Assembly: GCF_963662255.1 (NCBI RefSeq)
Contig: NC_085046.1
Location: 95,931,324 to 95,995,323, forward strand
Reading direction: 5' to 3'
Source of the DNA: Cinclus cinclus
Lineage: Eukaryota; Chordata; Aves; Passeriformes; Cinclidae
Length of the DNA: 64,000 nucleotides
Made by a program: the position numbers and the translations under genes. A model generated the notes under the pieces. It worked only from the letters and a program-made list of their open reading frames with translations. It was not told where the DNA came from and did not search any database. Shown piece by piece: positions 26,992 to 37,921 of this stretch. Position 1 is the first letter of the stretch. Each line of letters starts with the position of its first letter.

Positions 26992-27029
<38 letters not shown>
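26992..27029. repeat. (TTA)n microsatellite
   Basis: About 12 to 13 uninterrupted ATT/TTA trinucleotides. It is a simple-sequence tract with no gene context. Confidence 0.95.
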
Positions 27030-27645
27030 GACTAAAATCATTGGCCATTTATTTTGAGAACCTGAGATATTTTGTTATTTCCTGGAAATGATGCAAGCAG
27101 GTGAGGCATACCTTTCATGTTTATCATTAAATCCATTAGAAAAAATATTAGAAAACATTTTTTCCAACACTCTTTCAACCTTTCTGTATGTTAGAAAATG
27201 GAAATAACTTTAGACCTTCATACACTTCTCTGATAGCTCCCTGAAGTTCTTTTTGCCTTGATTAGGCAGTCTTCACAAGCCATCTGTCCTGCAGAAGGTG
27301 ATGGCTTCTTTTTTTCTGTTTTCCAGTGCAATACCAACAATGAACATTTATAGATACTTTAACATAAATAATTTCCGTTTCTGAAATAGCTTGATAACTC
27401 ATTTTCAATTGGCAATTTTGCTATTCCTTATGGATGCAGCAACTTGCAAGGATTATTTTGAGATGTTAAACTTGGATACAGAGATGTCAGGTATTAGGTG
27501 TTAGATCTGTATATCAGCTGTTCCTGGTACTTGTGACTATTTTCCTCACTGATTCATTAACGTATTTGTATTAGAATTTTTACAAAGGCGGAATAACTTC
27601 CTGAAGCAATTTTTCCACAGATTTTGTCCATAAAAGATGTTGTTA

Positions 27646-27686
27646 CTGATAACTAGGTTTTCTGATAACATCTGATAACTGATAAC
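27646..27686 (+). promoter_or_regulatory. Cluster of four GATAAC motifs
   Basis: GATAAC occurs at 27648, 27664, 27674 and 27681, three of them preceded by CT or TCT, all within about 40 bases. The core GATAA is the known recognition sequence of GATA transcription factors. The cluster could be a regulatory site or a small decayed tandem duplication of CTGATAACT. The sequence alone cannot decide, so regulatory use is only an inference. Confidence 0.25.
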
Positions 27687-30539
27687 ATTTTCTTCAGAAC
27701 TATATGTGCTATTCCGTATTTGCAAGCTATGGCAGTCTTCTCTTGGCTATTCTTACATTTATCTTAATTATTATTGAATAATTTGTTATTATCTGAGTAT
27801 TAATGCAACTAAAGCAAAGGAGGGAGTGGTTTCAATTAAAAATATTTTACATCTTGCATATTATTTAAGTTGCCTGGCTTCCATTCTGCTCCTGAATATT
27901 CCTTCCTTGTTTCCAATTTTTTTTTTAAAGATAGCTTTAGGTTTCATTGTTGTACAAATGATAACTTAAGTATCCTTCTGTACAGAAACTGTTAATATTT
28001 ATGTTATTGTTCAATGCTGAACTTGGTAATTTAAATCAGAACCTTGTTTTGGTTTGTTTTTTTTTTCTTTTTTTTTTTCTGTGCGTATTGCACCACATGC
28101 GAAAGAAAGCTCTTCAATATCTTGCTCTTATCTAAAAAATAAGTGAAGTATCACATTACTCACATTACTCTGATCAATTAATTTTAATCAAGTAAAGAGA
28201 AACTTCACCAACCCCATAGAAATATTAAAATTTACTCTATCAACACATTTTTCCCTACAAAGAATGTTGTACAAATTTTTCAGCCAGTAGTGTTGCTCAA
28301 TAGACAAATGCCAAATTTTGTAAACTGAAGGTGTGAGGACTAAGAAGAGTCAGATTAAGATTCACTACTTTGTAGAATTTTTGAGGAAAAATATTAAGTC
28401 TTTCATAAAGAATGTTTATTTGTGTTTTTTTAAAATCCTATTAAGTTTTATTTATTTCATATAAGAATACAAGACAGATAAAGAAAGAAGGGAAAGCCTA
28501 AAATAATGTTTCTATCTGCATGTGTACCATTTCCAAAACATGCCAAATGATCCTAAAGAATTACAAGGCTTTCACAGAGGTACTAAAAGGATGCTTATAG
28601 ATGTCCATTAATTGTTTTCAAAGCTGTGTGCTACTGTCAACTCAGAAAAGTTATAAAATCAGCTTCCAGCACACTAGTGAAGAAATATTTGGAATCAAGA
28701 GTCTCTTGTGAGCATTTTCCTGATGGCAGGTGGTGGAAATGGTTACAATCGTTAATTTTCATTATGTAAGTTTGCAATCTTTTAAGAAAGTCCTGTATTC
28801 TTTTTACTTTTTTTGTAAGCTCTTCAGTGCCTTGCCATTTCTTACTCTTGATACTTCATAACACAATTTACCTTCATAAGAATGAAAGAACTGCCATGCA
28901 TCATTAAATCAAAGTTTCACCCAACTTGGAATTCCATGTCTGACAGTGTCAATTAGTGTGTACTTAGGGAAAAGCACAGGAAACAGGACAAATATAACAT
29001 GATTTTCCCTTTGTAAAACCTTTAAAATAAGATTATCACAAGGAGATCAGTAGCAACATTGTAATGCTTGTACCTCCAGCACATGTGTACTAGAAGATAA
29101 ACAACAGTTTTCTTATTCACTTCAAAAGAGCAGAAACTTTGAAAGGGCAAACAGCATCTCATTAAAATTGCTGGGGAAGAAAAATATTTAAAAATGAAGT
29201 CACTCATAAGTGTTCTTTAATTTTCTTCTTTCACGATTCAATATACAAAAAACCTTTTATTAAGAGGCAATTTAACAATAAATCATATGAGGATGAAGCA
29301 GTTATCCCTTAATTTAACCAGAGGAAAAACTGTAAAATGAGACATAATTAACCTAGCCACTTCCATCCCAATTCTGAATTCATGATTCTGTAAAACTGCA
29401 GCTGTTCCAGCAGTGGTTAGCTGAAATAAGTAAGAGTTTGTCCACTTTAAATATGTGCAGTACCTATTTCTCACTGCCTTATCTGAGTTTTTATTAACTG
29501 GCACTGGTTATTAAAGTCTTATATAAAAAAGACTTAAATTCAAATGCAGTCTTGTTCTCCATTTGGAATGAGTGTTTCATTTCTTGTCAGCTATGAGTAT
29601 TCCTAGATGCAGCAGTATGAACTTTGATTTCATGAGATGAAAGAATTATTTCATTCCATTTTGCAATGGAACTTCCAAATATTAAAGTTTTCAGTAACAA
29701 ATGTTAAAACCAAGTTATTTTTCATATTGATTAAACATTGAATATAAACAATGTTGAAATATTTTCTTTCATTTTTTAAGCTTTTTTTTTTTTAAGCACA
29801 AATTTATGTGCCTCAATACAGTTGAAAGAGGATATTTTCTTCACCTACTCTGTTTCTTGTTGCCAATAGAAAATATTGCATTTATAATTAAATTTCTGAT
29901 ATCTTTTCTCTCTCTCTTATTTTTCATTCACGTCTAAATGCTACAAATCTAAAGTCTGCTGTCCTTTACCACCCTACACATCAGGAAAGCATTACTTCCG
30001 TCTGTCACAAAGCTGTCAGAACAGGGATGTGGAAGGTAAATAGGCATGTCTATTTGAGCAAAGGTGGCAAGGGATAATAGAGTTAGGAACTAAGGCTGCA
30101 GACTAAACGAAGAAGCAGGTTGCTTAGCAAGTTAAGGCACAGAGACAGTTTCAGCTTTTTTTAAAAACTCTCCAATAGCCTCTGCACAAATACTCAGGGA
30201 TCATAAGTTTCTGTTCCAGTCAAGGCTTCTTTCTCCTGCAGCAGCCACTCACTGACTGTCTTGAGAATTATTTCCTGATTGCTCTGGAAAAGGCCATTCC
30301 ACAGTTAGGCAATAGCTCACTGCAATGGGCCTGGTTAGCTTGAGAAAACTGGTATGTGGGATTTCGAAAATATTTGAAGGAAATATGAAATCACAGGAGA
30401 TAAATGAAAACACGGGAAAATCAGTGTGGGTTGGGAAAAACAAGGCAGCTCATACTGATGCTTAAGTCAGTAACTTTCTTTTAATATAATCAGATATTCT
30501 ACACAACGGGAAAACACTGAAACCAACGGTTTGGTTTTT

Positions 30540-30700
30540 CTTAAATCTGGATAAAGAATTAAATATCTAATTAAGATTCTCAGTCAATGCTCTCTTAATT
30601 GACTAATACATCATCCTGTTAACACTAATGGTAAATTAAATATGCTTGATCGATATTCAAACAATGAATTCTGGTTAATTGACTTTGATCTTAATGGGCA
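30540..30700. promoter_or_regulatory. Homeodomain-site-rich stretch, candidate enhancer
   Basis: TTAATTGACT occurs twice, at 30595-30604 and 30675-30684, together with CTAATTAAG near 30568, several ATTA cores and GATCGATA near 30649. TAATTA/TTAATT are classical homeodomain core sites. Dense homeodomain cores in an otherwise gene-free region are typical of conserved developmental enhancers, but AT-rich DNA also makes them by chance. Conservation cannot be tested here. Confidence 0.2.
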
Positions 30701-32239
30701 TTACTTTAAAATATTAGCTGACGTACATCCACAGCTGTAGGGATTACATATTACAATATTAATTTTCAGGGTATCATTTGCAAGAAATATTAGTAAGTAA
30801 TTAGTGAGCTTTCCTTATATATGAAGAGGAATTGCAGCCAGTCATTTCAGAAAATAAAATTAAATTATCCCCTTGCAAATAATATATTATTTTCCTCATT
30901 ACATTGTTTTTCCTTTTCCTTTAAAGTGACTACTCTGAAAAATTAAAGACTTCTAAATCATAATTTACAAACTGTGGCAAATTATGCTCACATGTAAAAT
31001 GAATTAAATGGATTAATGAAGAAAAACCATTACAGCAAAATACAAGTACAGACAAAGAAAGCTGTAGACTAAGGAATTGAGATCAGATTCCCACATCTTG
31101 GATTCTGAAGGCTCTTAATGCCTCCTGGAATGGAAGTAAGAGTTATTCAGGTTGGAATTTCCAAAATTAAATAGCCACAATTAATAACTCATTTTCCAGC
31201 TGCTTAAGAAGTGTCAGCTTGAAAGAAAGCAATATTCAATGGATGATCCCTAGCAGTTTCTGAAATCCCTATCACTACTTATTTCCTTGTTAGGAAAGAC
31301 AAAAAATATCATTGATTTCTAGTTTAAATTTTGGTCTTGTTTCATGGTAGTTGACTAACAGCATAATGACCTGAAAAGTCATCTGATATTTATTTGCATT
31401 CTATTATTTAGATTAGTATATCAGGTAAATTCTAGGAGTTCACTATTATTTTAATTAATGTTTTAAACAAGTTTAGCAACTTACATTCTTATGAGCATTC
31501 TTTGTATATATAGGCACATACAGATGTGCTAGGACTCATTAATTTGATTTAAAAAATCATGTCTAATGTTTCAGGGGACATCTCAAAAAGCCTCACAAAA
31601 TAAGTGATAATCCTAACAAAAATGAAAATTAGGACCACTCTTCAATTTGCAAAGCATGCCTTTCTACTAATAAGTAATGAGTGAGCAGAAAACAACTGTA
31701 CAAGGATAGAACCTAGAGTCAGTTGGCAAGTATTTGGCTAAATTAACTCCACCTCATTCAGAGGATAAATCCATACTTGGGAATACAATGATCTAAAACA
31801 TCTGAAATAAAGAGATGTCTTGCCAGCATAAATGAAAGGAGAACTTCATAGCATTAGCAGAACCTCATTTGATACACTGTAAATTCAATTCAATTCACAT
31901 TAGAGTTCATAGGTTCTAATTTTCCCCTGAAACACCGAAACATGCAACTGAAGTTAAATAGAAGTCTTCACAGAAATCACACACTGCAGCTCAGGTGTTA
32001 TAGGTAACTCTTATGGGGGAAAAAAATCACATTTTCCTGGCTTCATTTTCCTTTATATCACCTATCATGGCATCTTCAAAGCAGCAGTAAGCTGTGAGGC
32101 AATGACATGGGAGACCAATGTTTGATCTCCCATTTTGCCACAAATTTTAAATGCCATCTTTGGCAACTCAATTTGACTCATCTTCATCCAAATTCACAAA
32201 GTAAACCATGTATCAAAATTTGTTTGCAGGGAGAAATAG

Positions 32240-32645
32240 GCTTCTAAATATTTCTCTAGATCTGAGATTATTGCATCCAGGTCTGGAGTCCCCAGAACAG
32301 GAAGGACATGGAGCTCTTAAACCAGTGTAAGGCATGGACACTAAGCTGATCACAAGGTTAAAACACCTCTCAAAGCTGAGAGATCTGAGGCTCTTCATCC
32401 CAGAGAAGAGTAGACTTTGGTGTTAATATTAGGAAGAAATTTTTTACTGGGAGGGTAGTGAAGCATTTGAACAGGTTGCCAAGAGAAACTGTGGATGTCC
32501 CATCCCTGGAAGTGTTCAAGACCAGGTTAGATGAGGCTCTGAGCCACCTGATCTAGTGGAATTTGTCTCTGCCCATAGCAGCAGGGCTGGAACTAGATGA
32601 TCAGCTAAGATCCCTTCCAGAACAAACCATTCTATGATTTTATAA
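32240..32645 (+). mobile_element. CR1 LINE, plus strand, internally deleted
   Basis: Plus-strand CR1 3' end. Recognisable blocks in order: TTGCATCCAGGTCTGGAGTC (near 32271), AGGAAGGACATGGAGCTCTT (near 32299), TTAGGAAGAAATTTTTTACT (near 32430), GTCCCATCCCTGGAAGTGTT (near 32498) and AGATCCCTTCCAGAACAAAC (near 32608), ending with CATTCTATGATTTTAT at the 3' terminus. Between about 32405 and 32420 the sequence jumps from the AGAGAAGAG block to the TTAGGAAGAAATT block, so a few hundred bases of the usual CR1 order are missing. No reading frame survives. Confidence 0.9.
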
Positions 32646-32649
32646 TCAA

Positions 32650-35600
32650 ACTCCAGTATTGCTGTTATGACTATAGTCTGTGCAGCTCAAATCTGATCAC
32701 TCTTTATAATATTCACATTACATTTGTCTAGGCTCTCAACTGCAGACCCATCAGCTGACATTACAATCAAATAAAAATCTGAGCTCTAACGCAGTTTACA
32801 GGGTTGTGAATTTTGTCTTGTGACCCTTAACCTGTGTATTTATTAAGAATAGAGGTGAGGTGAGTGCACCAAAACTGGATTCATCTCCAATCCTTCAAAT
32901 ACTCTATCAGTCAGATAAAAATGTTGCATAACTTCTCTAATCTCACAGGATTTATGCCCTACTTTTTTTTTTTTTGTCCAGCCCTATTCATTTGGGCTTA
33001 TTTTACTTTGAAGTTTTTTGATGAACTAGGGTTGATGATGTATTGACCATAATTCATTGAATTTAATTTCTAGACAACCCACTAATGAGCTTGAATTCTA
33101 CTTATGTGAAAACTCTTCATATTGTCAAAGATGTCTCTGACACCTGATACCCAGAAAATTACTACCTGGGAGCATCATATTGCTCTATTAATATAATCTT
33201 AGATTGTTGGTCGAAGGAAACTGGAGAGGAGAGCCATTTTCATGGATGCATAGAAGCCACTTTTAGCACAGGTCATAAAAATCAGCTCTTGATAAATGAA
33301 GTTCTGAACTCACTGTTATTCATCATACATCTGGAAGAGCATTAACATGCATTACTTGTGTTAGTTGCACTGAACACCCAGATAGGTGCAGCTCTACACC
33401 TACATTAGAAGAGCAGTTAAATTTCTCATGGATATAAATTATGTAAAAAGCCCAAGGGCTATAACGCAGTTACAATAATCTCGAGGTGCCTGCCTCAGAA
33501 ACCCAAACCTCAGCTCAAGCAAAGCCACCAAATTTGTTCAAACTCTCAGCGAGAACTGGGAACACAAGAAAGTAGATGCACATCAGAACGCACGCACACA
33601 CGGGCATAAACATACGCCTTACCTTGCAGACCTGAGAAGAGAAAAGGTTGCTAGAATAATGGTAGCTACAAGTACCTGAGACAGATGGTATCTCAGGACA
33701 GCTAAAGCAACAATTAAAGGAAATGCAGCAGAGCATCAGCTCTAAATACACTCTGCAAAGTAATGAATGCTGTTGCAGAACTGCAACTAATTAAAAGGGA
33801 TTCGAAACCAGCTATATCTTGTTTTGTACCCAACAATATGCTACATATGGATACTGCCACACAAGCTGAAGCAGAAAATGTCTACAGTAAAGGCTCTCAG
33901 GTCAATGGTTTGCAGGGAAATTGCAATAACACAACAAAAAATAAACTAGCACACACGATTCACACATAATAAAAAAGATAAATGTAGCAAAAGCCATTCT
34001 GAGACAACTGTTTTCTGTGATTTTATTTTTTGGATTTAAATATTATTAAATCTTTCAAATTGCACAGGTAAATTATAGCAAAGAAAATCACATTTATCTT
34101 AACCATTCATGGCTGACTTGATTTGACCTACTCACCAGTGATCCTTGGTTTTAAGATTAAAAGAGCTGAAAACATTAAAGAATCCAAGACTCTGATTTCA
34201 GAGTCTGAAAAATGTAACTATTTAGATGGAATTTGCCCACTGGAATAATCTCAGAGCTGGTCTTGGAGACATGTATGTTAAAATGTTGTGGTAGATTTCA
34301 TGGAAGAAAGAGACAATATAAAGTGCTTACCTGGCTATTCTCAGTGAACTTTTCCATCAGTGTGTTCATTGGATAGCACAAGTCAGAAAGAAAGTTAGTT
34401 TATTTCAATTTTTTTCTGCCTTTCTACATGATGTTGCATAAGTGATACACCAGCAAGGAAAGAAAAATGGAAGAGTGGCCTATACAGTGGGAAAAGTGGG
34501 ACAAGAGTAGAAAGAATAGGAATGTAAAAGGTTTTGTGATATGCAAAGAAACTTTGTTAAAGAAGTCTTAAGGTTTCAGTGCTCCAGTTTCAGGAAAAGT
34601 GAAAGAAGAGTGAAGAAAATCTGCACATATTTAATTTTGCATATTCTTTCCATGAGAAATTCTATCCTTAAATAATGCTGCGTTATTTTTCAGAAACCAT
34701 CCTTATTCTTTTATCAAATATAAATACAAAGAATGTGTCATACTCTGTACATATAATATATGTCATATATATATATAATAATATATATAAATTCTGGTCC
34801 TGGGATCTTTATATAGATTTTTTTTTTTACCTGACACATTTTTATCTAAGACTAAGATCATTTGGTCTATTTATTTTTTCTAGATTCCATAAATTAGTAT
34901 CTACTGCAAGGTTTATGCAACAACTGATTTAAACCCACATACTATTTTTTCCAGAAGTACTTTTTTAAACACCATATTATTTCAAATGAAAATACTCCAC
35001 CCTAGCATAATTTGGCTTTTTTAATCAAAACTACACCATAGCTCCTTTTCAGTTGCATAATTTGAAGAAACAACAAAGTCTGATATTGCCTTATTTGTGA
35101 CTTGGTATTGGCCTTAACTTCAACATCTAAAGTTTAGTCATCTCATTAAGGCTAGGTATTTAGATATATCTGTAGGAATGAGGAAAAATTAGTGACAGTG
35201 TCCCCACTGGATATGATAACCTGTCTCCTGGACAGATATTTTTCAATTGAGTATAAAACCAGCTGTGGTAACTGGTGTAGTTAAGAATCCTAACTATAAT
35301 TAAGAGAAGTGAATTTTATGTTTTGTATTTGCTTTATATGCACATCTGACTGCATTTTTCCAGTGCTGAGTAGCAGTGCTTACACACTGCAGTCATGGCT
35401 TGAGCTCTCCTACTAGCAGTTACCAATACCATTCACAACAGAGAATTACAAGGGGGATGATTTTTCTTAACTTTGCTTAGTCACATGTATGCAAGTATAT
35501 TATTACTTATCAAGGAAAGTTTTAAAAACATAAAAAATCATACTGTGAGCTGGACACAGAATTTCCCTTGCATCTCTGATTTGTTTTTCTAATTGTGTCC

Positions 35601-36426
35601 TCCACAGCTACTAGAGTAGTGTGTGCACACTATTTTGCAAATGTGAAGTGTTTGTTATCCTTGAAATAAAGCTTAAAAAAATATAAACAAGAGCTGTCCC
35701 ATAAAACTATATTGAAGGAAAAAAGTGAAAGAAAATTTAAAAGTCCTTAAACAGGAATGTCTAATAAACCAATTGCCTTTTTTTTAATTTGGAATAAAAT
35801 TGAGTGAAGAAAAAATATTGAAAAGGCACAAAAAATTGCTGATGATATTATGACCAATAATAGTTTTCCTGCTATCAACAGAGCTGTACTAAAATTAAGA
35901 AAAGACATGGTAAGGAAAAAGTAAGAGCAAAAATGTAATAGTTCTAAAGAACTAAGACTAGTGTCTGTATATACCAAAAACTTGATATTTGCAGCAGAAA
36001 GAGCCATTTCTAAACAATTTGAGTTGCCTTAGAAACTCAGGATTCCCTTATTCACAAACCCAAATTTGCTTCATTTGGTTTGCTGCCTTCTTAGGAGTTG
36101 ACAAAAACTTTGTTTAATCATATTGAGCAGCTCACAAAATGCATTCCTTCAAACACTTTTGAACTTTAAGTTCAGCTCCAAATACTGTTGTCAGGCCTTA
36201 TCACAGATAATTTTTATAACTCATTGTATTTATTATAGAATTAACCCTCAGGATTAGTTACAGCGCACAGACATTGAGAAGCACATAACACTTCACAGGA
36301 AAAAAAAATCAAGAAAAAGCTCAGTTTGAAGATAGATATATGAAAAATAAGCAGACATAAAGAGGAGGTTTGTGTTTTATCACCTTAATATTTTATTACA
36401 GGTAAACTTGTTGGATATAGAGGGCT
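32650..36426. other. Unique AT-rich non-coding DNA
   Basis: No supported protein-coding gene. Contains AT-alternating sequence at about 34755-34795, a short CACACA/CGCACGC stretch near 33590, and a pair of possible mini-exons on the minus strand near 33.62-33.70 kb (listed separately). Frames are all under 90 codons. Confidence 0.6.
33623..33631 (-). other. Possible 9-nt microexon (GTCTGCAAG)
   Basis: On the minus strand, TTTTCTCTTCTCAG (a pyrimidine-rich tract ending in AG) is followed by GTCTGCAAG and then GTAAGG. This is a strong 3' splice site and a near-perfect 5' splice site only 9 bases apart. Nine bases would keep the reading frame and insert Val-Cys-Lys in one phase. Known microexons of 3-27 nt occur in vertebrate neuronal genes, and large introns are their usual setting. 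No flanking exons are visible in the window, so this could equally be a chance pairing of splice signals or part of a longer non-coding exon ending at the same donor. Confidence 0.2.
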
Positions 36427-36606
36427 CCCTTCCCTTCCCTTCCCTTCCCTTCCCTTCCCTTCCCTTCCCTTCCCTTCCCTTCCCTTCCCTTCCCTTCCCT
36501 TCCCTTCCCTTCCCTTCCCTTCCCTTCCCTTCCCTTCCCTTCCCTTCCCTTCCCTTCCCTTCCCTTCCCTTCCCTTCCCTTCCCTTCCCTTCCCTTCCCT
36601 TCCCTT
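36427..36606. repeat. (CCCTT)36 pentanucleotide repeat
   Basis: Thirty-six perfect CCCTT units, 180 bases, flanked by TTTTTCTTTTCC on the right. The minus strand is (AAGGG)n, purine only, with GGG runs separated by AA and therefore a G-quadruplex motif. The apparent frames across it (75 codons minus, 89 codons plus) encode only Gly-Lys-Glu-Arg or Phe-Pro-Ser-Leu repeats and are artefacts. Confidence 0.98.
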
Positions 36607-37810
36607 TTTTCTTTTCCTTTCAAAGCAAGAGCCTATGGTGAATCATTCTGTATATGTTACCCTTTATCCTTTCCTTTAACCAAATATGGCCACAAATGTT
36701 GGATCTGAAACAACTTAATGACATTGATAGTATTTCTGGTTTTGTACTGCTATTATAAAAGACCTGTTCTGTAAGCAATAAAATAGAACTAAACTAGTCC
36801 TGTTTCAGTTCTTTTTCTTTCCAAGTTTTCCCTACTCTGCCTCAAAAAACTGTATTACAGATAGGCCAGACTTAGCAAGTGATGAATGTGTTAATTTTAG
36901 CACAAGTTTGTTGCATGGAGTCTGACTGCAAATTTTAAAACTGGATGGTCATACAGGATATGCTCCTGCTAGCTCTTTGTCCTATTCTTTCACTCGTTTA
37001 GCCTCAATTTCAAGCAATTGCTCTTCATCTTACAAAAGCCCTTTCAGTATTGTCTCTCCTTTCATTTTTCTTTGCAGCAAGTATATTTCCTGCTTAGCAA
37101 TTTCCTCTTGGTGCCTGCTAACAGGTTCCCAAAAATATTCTATCTAATCTCTAATCTGCTTGGAATCACATGAAACTTGTAAACTCTCTCTCTCTCTCTC
37201 TCTATTTCAAAGTATCCTTTGAAGTATTCTTGGGAATTAAAGAGCATTTTTTCTTTAATAAAAAATCTAATCAAAATATCTATCCTTTTGGGATCAAATT
37301 CATCATTTGAGAGTGCTGTTTATAAGAAATGTGGCTGATATAACAGGTTGAATCCCAGATAAATCTTTTCACATTTTCTCATATATGAATCACTAATAAT
37401 TGACTCCAGGCGTTGAGTTGTGTACAAAGACTGTAATAGAAATAATCAATCTACAGCCTCACCATGAAGGCAACCTGGCATCATTCATGGCCTCTGCATG
37501 ATTAACTATGCAAATTGTATGCTCCTCTCTTTATTATAATTCTCTTGAGATTTCCTCAATCTTGAAAAAATACACAAAAGTTTTGCCAGTGGGCTTAGAA
37601 CCACTGAATTAATATGAATTGAGCAAATTGACTAGAAGTGACTTCAGTATTGACCAGTGCTTCATGAATTTCTCTCTGATTATTTCTTGGAAAGGAACCA
37701 GAAAAAAAGAAAAAAAAAAGGTAGGTGTAGTGTACAATGTAATTAAAATGGAATCACTGTTCATTAAATAAATGAAACTTTCACTTGAGACAGAGATAGT
37801 GCCACAGAAA
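36607..37810. other. Unique AT-rich non-coding DNA
   Basis: No gene is visible. It contains a (CT)10 tract at 37184-37203 and a canonical octamer ATGCAAAT at 37508-37515, preceded by TGCATGATTAA, which is a POU/homeodomain-like combination. No regulatory function can be shown. Confidence 0.6.
37184..37203. repeat. (CT)10 microsatellite
   Basis: Ten uninterrupted CT dinucleotides. Simple repeat only. Confidence 0.95.
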
Positions 37811-37921
37811 GGATGCTTACCCAATGGGTCAAATCCTGTGAGCTTAATTATTCATTATAGTTGCACTTTGGTAATTCTCAAGTAGCCCCATTTAGTTTCT
37901 GAGTTTATCCTGAGTTTCCTA
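37811..37921 (-). mobile_element. Possible 3' LTR fragment of ERVL-like element
   Basis: This stretch shares a 23-base block with one mismatch (37894-37916 against 39637-39659) and a weaker second block (37811-37828 against 39589-39605) with the start of the LTR at 39074-39664. Both copies are in the same orientation, and similarity appears to stop at the same point in each (37921 and 39664), where a minus-strand TG-type terminus is expected for an LTR. In a minus-strand element the 3' LTR would lie on this side. Most of the LTR body is not recognisable further left, so it is truncated or badly decayed. Confidence 0.35.

Larger units (their letters stand above)
25097..32235. other. Unique AT-rich non-coding DNA
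   Basis: No supported gene or RNA gene. A GC-richer patch at about 26.40-26.70 kb has no identifiable content. Items listed separately are a (TTA)n tract, a GATAA cluster at 27.65 kb and a homeodomain-site-rich stretch at 30.54-30.70 kb. All ORFs are under 75 codons. Confidence 0.65.

Noticed and set aside
36427..36606. Possible interstitial telomere repeat
   Set aside because: The unit is CCCTT/AAGGG, not the vertebrate telomere hexamer CCCTAA/TTAGGG.
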